Source: Austropuccinia psidii
Lineage: Eukaryota > Basidiomycota > Pucciniomycetes > Pucciniales > Sphaerophragmiaceae
Assembly (NCBI GenBank): GCA_023105745.1
Contig: JALGQZ010000007.1
Span: 52,433,569 to 52,497,568, forward strand
DNA: 64,000 nucleotides
Reading direction: 5' to 3'
In this document: piece by piece, positions 23,801-34,000 of the stretch
Numbering within the stretch: the first letter of the stretch is position 1
Layout: the number at the start of each line of letters is the position of its first letter
The notes under the pieces: generated by a model
Told to the model about the DNA's origin: nothing
The model's input: only the letters and a program-made list of their open reading frames with translations
Databases searched by the model: none
Made by a program: the position numbers and the translations under genes

Positions 23801-25519
23801 CTCCACATTTTTAAGTATTTTCATGTGCACCATCTTTTGTGACATTTCTGGGTACAGTGCATTAAGCCTTTCAACTTGTTTCAAGAACCAAGTTAAAGGT
23901 TTGTCTTTCTCTGGGTCAAAGAAAGAGTTTTCAAATGCATTTTCTATCTTATACCTCCAGGCATCATTTGCCCACTTGGTGATTATTTCTTGTTTCCACC
24001 AAGACCAGGTATTTTTACCATTTGTTTGTCTTATGCCATAATACCATATTTTTGCAGATTTCTCAAACAGTGAATTTAATCTTGCAGTGATTAATTCATC
24101 TGGTATAGCATAGTATTCTTGTAACATGTCAATTGTTTTAATAAATGACATGTGGTCATATTCACCTTCTCCTGTGAATGTTGGCCATTCTTTCAATTGA
24201 GGTGCTTCCTTCATTAAGACTTGGTTATTATCTTGGTGACTCAAGTCTGTTATGAAAGGATTTGACAATTCCTCTTTTGTTTCAACAGGGCTTCTTATAT
24301 GAGAAAATGGTGTTGATAACTTTGGCATATTTAAATTAGCCTCTTTGATTTTATCCATTTTTTCAATGATAAGCCTTATTTCACTCTGAATACCATCTTT
24401 CAGATGCATTCTTGCTTCATCACTTTTTTCCACATGGTCCAAAAGTAATTTTTGGTGTGATGAAGTCTTTTCTTCAAATTTTTCTACAGAAATACTTAAT
24501 TTATTTAATTTTTCTGTAAGGTTGTCAATACTCACATCATAATTGATTGTCAAAGTCTTGTCTTTGATATCTTTTATGTATTTATACAATTCATGTTGTC
24601 CTTGTATTAATTTGTGAGTATTGTCAATTAAATTCTTTGGTTTATTATTTTCAACAATAAACTTAATGTTGTCAATTTCTTTCTTGTTTTGCACAACAAT
24701 TTTTGTTAAAGAAGATAAATTGTTATTTATTTCTTGTAGTGATAATAAACTATCTTTAACTTCTTTTAGAGGTAATATACTATTTTTAATTTCTGTTAAA
24801 GTATTTACAACATCTTTGGACAAGGTTATTTCTTTGGGAAATGAGGTTGTCTCATTCTTTGCTCTTCCTTGTCCTTGAATTCCATCAAGATTCTGGCCAT
24901 GTTGAAAACATTGTCCATGGCATCCTTTTGGATTCTTGGGAACCTGTAGCTTGGGGAATATGGTTTCCTCCAATGCTTTTTCTTGTTCTTCTTCCCTTCT
25001 TGGGGAAGTGGGTTGGCTTGGGGCTTGCTGGTAGAAGCTACTGGGGCTTCTTCCTTGGTTGCCTCCCTCTTTTTGGCATGGTAGTCCTTGATTTTTTTGA
25101 TTTGAGGTTTGGATGACAGTGGATTCCATCCATTGGAGTATTTCACTATCTCCTCCTTTTTGAGGAACTTTTTCAGGATGTGCCAGGAGTTCATCACTCC
25201 TTGGTGTATTTGAGGCAACATTTCCCAATCTTTGTCCTTGTACACTGTGCAATACTGCTTGTACTGGCTCATGTAGATGTCTATTTGAGCCCTCTGAATG
25301 TGACTTGTACCTGTTTGAGTTACTCATACTTAGTTCCAATTCAGGCTCAGATATCATGGGCGTTTCTGGGACTTGCCTTTGGGATAAGGCACTTCCTTGT
25401 GTGGATTCTGTTCCACTGGGGATATTGCCCTTTCTTTTCCCTTTTGAGGGATCAGTTCTACCTCTGAGTCCAGCTCCATCTGATTGGATGGAGTATTGGG
25501 AACCTCTTCTGGTAGTCAT
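23792..25519 (-). pseudogene. Element D Gag
   Basis: 575 codons from the ATG at 25519 (MTTRRGSQYSIQ). The first ~230 residues are polar, Gln/Ser/Arg-rich and low in hydrophobics, and overlap the accessory exons. A coiled coil follows (LKEVKDSLLSLQEINNNLSSL). The capsid-like region has LKEWPTFTGEGEYDHMSFIK, KIWYYGIRQTNGKNTWSWW and KPLTWFLKQVERL, each matching C. The frame ends at 23792 (KILKNVEGN) where C continues into the zinc knuckle, so an indel here separates Gag from Pol. The start ATG lies inside predicted intron 2 of the accessory gene. Confidence 0.88.
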
Positions 25520-25745
25520 AGTTTAAGGAATAAGACAAGTAAAAGTATTTTAGAATAAAATTTCTTTTTATGGCAATTATAAAAGAGGTGCTCACCTTCA
25601 GAGTCTTGAATGGTGGGTCCTGGAAAGTCTAATTTCTTAGCTTTCTTTCTTTTAGTGATAACTGGTGTTGGAGAACTTTGACAAGTTTCTTCCACCAACC
25701 TCTCAACAGTAGCTTGGTTGTCTTCTGTTGGGTTATCTTCAAACA
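24826..25745 (-). CDS. Element D spliced accessory protein overlapping gag
   Basis: Predicted exons on minus: 25745-25596 (150 nt), 25508-25377 (132 nt) and 25310-24826 (485 nt), giving 255 codons plus stop when an A from the upstream exon completes the first codon. Introns: 25595-25509 (GTGAGC...CCAG, 87 nt) and 25376-25311 (GCAAGT...ACAG, 66 nt, a GC-AG intron), both phase 1. Exon 2 is acidic (ends ...IQDSEG). Exon 3 has SNQM as in C. Exon 4 begins HIQRAQIDIYMSQYK versus [15 protein letters not shown] in C, then GWNPLSSK and a Lys-rich linker with APVASTS. It ends with YRFPRI and VFNMARILMEF, almost as in C. No family recognised; function unknown. Confidence 0.75.
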
Positions 25746-26238
25746 CTAAAAAAAAAGACAAATAAATATAAGTCCTTTTATAAGAAGTGTTATTTTTTGG
25801 TAAGATATGGCAATTTTCCACGTAGAAATTGCTTTTATATCTTTGCAAAAATTGAAATGAATAAAGAAATGAATAAAAATGAATAAAAATAACTTTTTTT
25901 ATTGGTTTTTAATATTTTTTAATATTTTTTATATTTTTATTTTTAAAGAATAAAATAAAAAAATGAATATGATTCTTTATAAAATTAAATTATAATAAAA
26001 TTATTTTTAATTTATAAAATATCTCTTTTAATCACTAGAGTCACTCAAAGAAAGTTCTTGCAAGTCTAAGGATGTGAAAAACCACGTGTAAGACAGTACA
26101 ATTGCTTTCCAAATGCCTCAATAGCTTTTAAAATCAATAAAATATAAAATTATTATATAATTTTATGATTATAAATATAATTTATTATTGGATAAACCCA
26201 AATAGAATCTTTTTAAAGGTCTTTTAAGTAAATATCAT
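25746..26238 (-). other. Element D 5' leader (A/T-rich, probable intron)
   Basis: Runs from the primer block to the acceptor TTTTTTTTAG|TG at 25746. 25850-26000 is almost pure A/T. No clear GTAAGT donor was found, so the 5' end of intron 1 is unresolved here. No other coding signal. Confidence 0.45.
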
Positions 26239-26253
26239 GGCCAGGCCCCCAAA
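26239..26253 (-). other. Primer-binding-like site of element D
   Basis: Minus strand TTTGGGGGCCTGGCC directly after the LTR end ...CCTTACA; identical to the block in C. Confidence 0.65.
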
Positions 26254-27734
26254 TGTAAGGTTTGACTATGAAACAATAAGTAAAAATTACTAATTTATTA
26301 CTTATTGTACTCTGAATGTCCTTATGAATTGTATAAGTAAGATTAAAAATATAATAATAATAAATAATTATTATTATTATGGCGTAAAATAATTATATTA
26401 TTAAATAAATATAATAATATAATTTATATTATGAAAATATAATATAATAAATAAATATATTAATATAAAATAATTGATATATTTAAAAAGCTCTTTATTA
26501 TTGTTACCAACAAATAATAAAGGCGTAAAAAATTGTTTTTTATTAATAAAAAACAATTAATAACAATAATATTACTAATATTAAAGTTATGAATTAATAT
26601 AAATACTATTTATATTAATTAAAGAATTATTAAGAGAGTAATAATAGAGAAATTATTATAATAAGAGAAAATAACCTACTTTTAACACTTAATATAATAA
26701 TTTTGAAATATTTTACGCCAAAAAAAATATAAATACAACTTTTTCAAATTGTATTTACAATAAAAATAAAGAAAATTACAAATTATTCTGGATTTTTACG
26801 TGGAAATGAGTTTTAGAGAGATTTTTAACAAAAACAATTAAATAAATGATTTAATCACGTCAAAATAGATGATTATAGCAAGGTGGTCTTCGGTCTTTAA
26901 TAATATAATACTTTTATATATAAAGAATAAAGAAATTACCTTTGATTTAATTGATTTAATGTTTTTGATGCGTCTGAGGGGAAAATAGAGTAAAAAGGGC
27001 TCTATTTATAGGAAATACCTCCCTCCTAGAGTCCAACAGGCTTCTAGTAGACGTGTACTGATCATATCCACTGGAATTGATCAATATTTTAAGGTTTGAG
27101 GGTGATTACATCATGATCAAACCATATTACATCATTATTACACCATTATTTAGAGTTATCACTATAACTCTAAGTTTGATGACATCAGAGGCTTGGCAGA
27201 ACCCCAAATTTCGTGGACTTTCTTAGTTTTAATCATAAACTAATAGTATTCACCAATTTTATCACTCATATGACTGTTAAACTTAATTTAAGGTTACAGT
27301 AGGTGATCATAACTGCTCAATTTAAGCTCAAACTTTGATCTTCAATAACTTTTAAGATTTACACGCTACAGCAATTCAGAGAGTGAATTCTGATAGCCTG
27401 GCATAACCTCATTATGCTGCCAAGAGCTTTTCATTACATCATCAAAACTCTAATTTTGATGATTTTTCTTGTAACTCATCTTTTCTGTTGAAATTTAATA
27501 TTTTAAACTTCAAACCTTGATTTCAGGGGGTTATACTCTGAATTTAATAATAAAAATTACATCATTCTTCACGAATGAACTAGTAGAATTCAACTGTATA
27601 CTTTTTATAAGTTTGGACCACTTTCACAACAAAGTGGTCAACAGCTCTGTTGATTTTTATCAATATTTCATCAGAGGTTTTGACCTTGTTTATAATTTGT
27701 AAATAAAAGTTCATATCTGTGTTCTTACAGTAAT
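26254..27734 (-). repeat. 5' LTR of element D, first piece
   Basis: Matches 17585-19065. It is interrupted after GTAAT (27730-27734) by element C and continues at 38023. The TATA box 27002-27010 and tandem hairpin near 27615-27650 are preserved. Confidence 0.93.
27002..27010 (-). promoter_or_regulatory. TATA box, element D 5' LTR
   Basis: TATAAATAG on minus, in the LTR that would drive D. C has inserted upstream of it on the sense strand and may cut it off from upstream LTR sequences. Confidence 0.4.
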
Positions 27735-29655
27735 TGTGAGCCTTGAGGTATATTTTACATACCCAAATAGGCCACAATTATCTTAAAAAGAAATTTTGAA
27801 TTATGCAAAACTCATAAGTCATGCATATATCCAAAATTCATCATTTTCAATTTCAGAAAAGATGAATAACTTTTTATTGAGTAAGTAAATCCATGGATTT
27901 AAGACCAGATTTGGATTCTACACAAAAATTCACCTAGGGTAGCTCCATAGAGTGAATAAGCTCAATTTAAGTATTTGAGGTGGTAAAATGGAAAATACTT
28001 CAATACCACATCATTAATACCACATAAAAGATCCGTGAAAATTTTTGTTTTTCTTGATTTTTAGCCAAAATAATGGGAAAGTGAGAAATCCCTTGTTACA
28101 TATACACTAAGAATAGTGTTATGCATGTTTTGAGCACTTAATATCATGGTATTCTTACATGGACTTTTGGTACACCCATAGTGGATATCTCACTTTAAGC
28201 TTAAATTACTATTTTGACGTAAAAAATAGGCAAGGGGGACAAAAGACATCAAAGAGAGCCAGGGTACCCAACTTCTGAGGCCTCAGAGGCGTGGATAGCT
28301 CCAGAGCATGGATCCATGGCTCATCTTGGCCCAATTGGTAAACTAAAACTCTTTGGGAACTTGGTTACCAAGTTACAACTACTGTAAAACATCAGAAAAT
28401 AGCAAATAATCTGCTATTTTGACGTGTCAAGGAGGTAATGAGCTACTTACACTCCTGTAACCATGTCAATTACTAATGACTTTCCATGGATAAACCCCAA
28501 AAGAGTAATTAAAACCCTTTTTGGGACCCATATTCATTGATTTACCTCATAGCAACCAGCAAAACACTGCTATTTGCAATTCTACGTAGAAATGAGGTAA
28601 AACCTTCAAAAATTCATTAAAAATACAATTCTTAATGAATCTTTCTGAAGCTTTCAGGACTAAAGGAGAACTGTATTATCTATGGTACAACCAAAAGGAA
28701 TTACAGTTTTACTAGTAAAATTAAAAGTTTTACTTACAGTCCATTTTTGGATATTCTACGTGAAACTCTGAATCTTCAAAATTTCACAGTAATTACAACC
28801 TGTGATGAAATTGGCAATAACATTGATAACTTTGAGAAATCAATGATTATTTTAGAATAAAAGAAGATTTACAAGTGTTACTCCTTTTATTCTTAACCAT
28901 ATTGGGGTTGGTAGTCACGTAAAAGCATCAATTAAGTAATTATGATAATCTTACATGACAACAGATGATGCAATCAATAATCCAAAAAGGTTTATTGTTT
29001 TCTCACTCACTGGTTTTTCAGTTTGCTCCATGGCACGCCTCTGTGAGCTGTTATTGACTTAAAAGAAGCCTCTTCTTGCTGTTTTTTTCCGTATGATCAT
29101 CTTATCAATTTATTAATCTTTATTACCAGCAAGTAAGTATTAGTTCAACTATTCTTAAGTGTTTTAATTCTTTCAGAATCAATCAGAAAGACGTGAAATC
29201 ATAGAATCCAACTATATATTGTTGTAATACTGTTATAAATCCTTTTGATCCCTTAAATCCACAATTCCACGTCAAATTTCTCTACTTTTATTATCAATAA
29301 GTTCTTTGGAGTATTAGTGAGTCATTTATCTTTAATTCTTAAAGTTTTTCTCTAGTAATAGTTTTCTTCAAGAATTATCTTTATAATTATTCTTGCAAAA
29401 GATAATTATATATTAAAATAATTTTATTATTTTAATAAAGAAGTTTTTATTATTAAATTCTTCCTGTAATTGATTCTTGTAGACAATTACTTGCTCACTG
29501 TTAAAATCACTAGTAGTGCTTAACACGTGAAAGAAATAATTTTTAATTATTTAATTGTGGTTATAATAATATTTTATTATTATATTTCATAAGAACAGAC
29601 ATAGTACTGTTGATTAATAGTAATATTATCATCAGTTTCATAGTCACATCTTACA
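27735..29655 (+). repeat. 5' LTR of element C (1921 bp)
   Basis: TGTGAGCCTTGAGG to CATCTTACA. It contains many ACGT motifs (for example TTTGACGTGTC, CTACGTAGAA, CTACGTGAA, GTCACGTAA, AACACGTGAA). A TTAAAAG box near 29060 might be the core promoter. No gene inside. Confidence 0.95.
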
Positions 29656-29670
29656 TTTGGGGGCCTGGCC
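29656..29670 (+). other. Primer-binding-like site of element C
   Basis: TTTGGGGGCCTGGCC immediately after the LTR; TGG lies two bases in. Same block in A, A2 and D. Confidence 0.65.
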
Positions 29671-30041
29671 GTGTTTTTTGAACCTTGTACCCTTAATTGA
29701 TATATTTTTAAGCTCTAAAATATATTAATTTAATTAATTTTTTTCTTTCAATTTGGAGTTAAAATATTTTTATTTTTGAAATTGTTTTAAAATCTTTTTC
29801 ATTGAGGAATTTGGTTTAATTTTATATTGTTTTTACACGTGGCTTTTTCACATCCAAAAACTTATAAAATTATTCTTTGAGTTACTCTGAATTAATTTTC
29901 ATTCAAAATCTTAAATTTTAATTTTTTTCTTTAAAAAGAATAATTTTTTTAATATTAAAAAATATAAAACTTATAAAAAATCTTTAAAAAATATTTTAAA
30001 AAGTATAAAAATAATTTTTTCTCTTTTATAATTTCTTTTAG
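29671..30041 (+). other. Element C 5' leader and probable intron 1
   Basis: A/T-rich leader ending in a strong acceptor TTTCTTTTAG at 30032-30041, followed by TG. The donor was not identified with confidence (no GTAAGT as in A). No open frame of note. Confidence 0.45.
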
Positions 30042-31029
30042 TGTCTTTAATCAAATACTGTGCAGCTGGCAACAGACTCAGTAAAAGATATATCACTAGT
30101 CCAGAATCTTCCGAAGCAGAATCTGAAGACAGTATTGAGGTGCAGATTGCTAAAAGAGGCACCTTATTCAACTCAGAAAAAGCTAAATTACCACCAAAAG
30201 GTGTGTATTTTATCTTATATTTTCACCTTTTATCTTTAAATTGACGTGAAAATGGTGCATACCAGAAATGGAAGCAACTATTCAGTCCAACCAGATGGAT
30301 GTGGACAAGGAAGAGGCAAGACCAAATCCAGAAGTGCCAAATCTTCCACAAGAAAGGCACATCTGGAGGATGCCAGAGTTGCCCCCCATTCCCCAAGGTC
30401 TGTACCAACAGATTTTGACGTGAATTCTGAGCCTGAACTAATTTATGATAATATTTCCAGGCCTGAACCATTTTCAAGTGGCAGAAATAGAAATATATCA
30501 GAGCCAGTACAAAAATTGGTTCAGAGCAGCCAAAGAAGAGGAGTGGGAAATCTGCCCAAGCCTTTGGCAGGGGGCCATGAACTCCTACTTACACATCAAG
30601 AGCTTTCTGGGTCAGGAGAAGACCATAGAACTCTTAGGAGGTTGGAGCCCCCTGTCTTGCAAAGACAAGGTCAAAAAGATAAAGAATTGGTTGAAGAACC
30701 AGAGTCTTTTATCCATAGACCAGAAGAAAGAATTGGAAATGACTCCAACTTTGGAGACAGAGGCACCAGTGGCATCTACCAGCTCCAAACCAGCTCCAGA
30801 AGCATCCAAGGACAAGCCCAAAGGACCTCAAAAGAAACAGAGAGGTCCCAAGAACCATCAAGGCAAGGGCAAAGGCAAAGCCAATTGGCACAGACCTTAC
30901 CCACAAGGGTACAGGATCCCCAGATTGGAGCCTTCAGCCGTGGACAGTGTCTTCAATATGGCCAGAACTCTTATGGAATTCACAGCCAAAGAGCAGGAAA
31001 GGATGAACAGGACTTTTCCACGCAAATAA
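30042..31029 (+). CDS. Element C spliced accessory protein overlapping gag
   Basis: Predicted exons: 30042-30200 (159 nt), 30266-30397 (132 nt) and 30461-31029 (569 nt). Introns: 30201-30265 (GTGTGT...CCAG, 65 nt) and 30398-30460 (GTCTGT...CCAG, 63 nt, with a GAACTAA branch-like site), both phase 1. With an A supplied by an upstream exon the frame is 286 codons plus stop. Exon 3 has SNQMDVD. Exon 4 has [33 protein letters not shown], a Lys/Gln/Pro-rich linker with APVASTS, then YRIPRL and [11 protein letters not shown] near the end. It overlaps the first ~260 codons of Gag in the +1 frame. Conserved in D with identical exon-3 length. No known domain recognised; an RNA-binding or regulatory role is speculation. 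Confidence 0.78.
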
Positions 31030-34000
31030 ATGATGTACATAGAAGTATTAGTGTAGAAATTGGCAAACTTGAGTCAAAGTTGAAGCAAATTACATTAGAC
31101 ATCAATGATTTAAAGAAAAATGACAAGCAACATTCTGATTGGCATAAATTGACAACTGTCACCCTTGAGTCAATTAGCAATGCTTGTGAAAGAATTGAGA
31201 ACCAATGTCAAAATAATGACACAGAGGATCTTTCCATCTTTAAAGTAAATGATAGACTTAAAACTCTTGAAGACCATGTCTTACAAATAGTTAAGAACAC
31301 CAATCAATTTGCTATACATTTAGCAAAAAGTGACAGTGAAAGGCAGAAATTGAAGAATGAAATAATTGCAAGTGTGGAGCAAATTCATAAGAATCATGAA
31401 CCACATATGCCAAGACATTCTACACCTTTGACTGAAGAAAAACTTTCTGTCAAAGAAAGTTTGACTCCATTCTTAGGAGAGAATGTTATTTCTGCAAAGG
31501 ATATTCCCAAATTAGAAGAATGGCCAACATTCTCTGGTGAAGGAGAATACAACCATATTGCATTCATCAGGACTATTGATATGTTGCAAGAAGACTTTAA
31601 TATACCTGATGAAATCATAGTAGGAAAATTACATTGTTTGTTTACCAAGACTGCAAAGAAATGGTATTACAAGATGAGAATGGATCATGGAAGACATGAC
31701 TGGTCTTGGTGGAAATCTGAAGTGATTACCAAATGGGCCAATAATTCTTGGAGGTTTAAAATGGAGAATGCTTTTGAAAGTGCCATTTTTAACTCAGAAA
31801 AAGACAAACCACTTACTTGGTTCTTCAAACAAAAAGACAGATTATCTGCTTTACACCCAGATATGTCTGACACTATGATTAATATGAAAATATTAAGAAA
31901 ATGTGGAGGAGAACTGGAACATGCTATCAAAAGCAGATGTGTGGAACCCTGTTCAACAGAGGACTACATTAATGCTATGGAAGATATCATTACCAGAACA
32001 AGAATTGGTAAAACTTGGGTTAGAAACCCAATAGAGTCCAAAATAGTCTCAAAGATTCCTAGAGAGGAAAGAAGACCAGAAAGACCTGTCTTGAAGTGTC
32101 ATAAATGTGGAAGTACTTCACATTTAGCCAACACTTGCCCTAAGAAGACAAAGATCAATGAAGTTCAAATCATTGAAGACATTCAGTGTACTGAAGAGAA
32201 AGAAGAGTCTGATCAAGATTCTGCAGTCTCTGAAGATACACCAGTAGAGGACTATCCCATTGAAAACATTTCAGCTTTCTTTGAGGTCACAGAAGTCCAT
32301 ACCCACTTGCCACAGTACAGTGAGGATTGCTACAACCTGATCAATATCCAAGATGCCAGAATGTGTAAAACAAAACCTGCTAGAGGAAAGGGTTACACTG
32401 CTGGAGCATCCTGTATCACATCAGTTCTAATGGGTGATATTGAAGCCAAAGTAAATCTGGATACAGGGGCATTTTGCACTTGTATTGGCAAGGATTATCT
32501 CCAAATTATACTTCCTGAATGGAAAAACCATCTATTACCAATAGAAGGTGTACAGTTCAGTAGTGCCAGTAACAATATGTACCCCTTGGGCATATTGGAT
32601 ACTAATATTGTATTCCCACATCCAGCAGGAAGTGTAAGAATAAAAACTGAGATTGTAGTAATGGATAATTGTACATCTCAGCATATCATTCTTGGAAATG
32701 ATTACTTGAATATTTATGGTATTGATATAAATAACCATAAAGACAGATATTTCACAATTGGAGATAACAAAAGGCAAAAATTTGCTTTCTCCAATATGCC
32801 AAAACAGATATCTGTAGTATCTTCTGTCAAAGATACTTACAAAGATGAATTTGTGTCTAAACAACTTGTTGAAGCACAAATTAATCCATCATTGTCACCA
32901 AAGATGAGGAATGAACTTATTGATGTATTATATACATACAATAATGCATTTGCATCTGATAATGAACCATTAGGCGCTATAAGGGGACATGAAATTGATA
33001 TTACTCTTAATATTGATAGACCATATCCTCCAGTACTTAGAAGACCAGCTTATCCAGCCAGTCCCAGAGCTAGAGAGGCCTTGGAAAAACATATCCAAGA
33101 GTTGATCCAACTTGGTGTGCTAAGGAAAGTAGGCCATAATGAGGAAGTTGAAGTGACAACACCTGTTATTATTGCATGGCATAATGATAAGTCAAGAATG
33201 GTTGGAGATTTTAGAGCTTTGAATACCTACACAGTTCCAGATAGGTATCCAATCCCTAGGATCCAAGAAACCTTGACTCAATTGTCTAAAGCCAAGTATA
33301 TAACATCAATGGATGCATTAAAAGGCTTCCATCAAAATGTTTTGACGCCTAAAGCTAGGAAATTACTTAGAATTATCACTCACTGTGGTATTTATGAGTA
33401 TCTTAGAATGCCATTTGGCATTAAAAATGCTCCATCTCATTATCAAAGAATGATGAATACCATCTTCCCCACAGAATTGTCTGAAGGATGGCTTATCATT
33501 TATATTGATGATATTATTATATGTTCTGACTCATGGTCTTTGCACCTTGAAAGACTTGCAAGAGTACTTCATAAAGTTGCAGAAGTGAACATGAAAATTT
33601 CACTTAAGAAATGCAATTTTGGTTTTGAAGAACTCAAAGCATTAGGACATGTTGTTTCTGGTTTGAGCTTGGGTATCGACAAGAATAAAGTAGCAGCAGT
33701 GTTACTTAAGCCAATACCCCAGAATAAAAAAGAAATGATGTCTTTTCTTGGATTTGCTAGTTACTATAGGCAACACTTGAAAGATTTTGCAATTCTAGCC
33801 AAGTCACTTTATAGAATCTGTGATCAACAGACTGTATTTGAAATGACACAGGAAAGAATTAAAGCTTATGAGAAGATAAAGAAAGCCCTTACAGAAGCAC
33901 CTTTACTCCTCATGCCTGACTGGAATATTCCTTTTAAATTGTACATTGATGCATGTGGGGATGGATTAGGGGCAGCCCTACACCAAGTCCAAATTATTGA

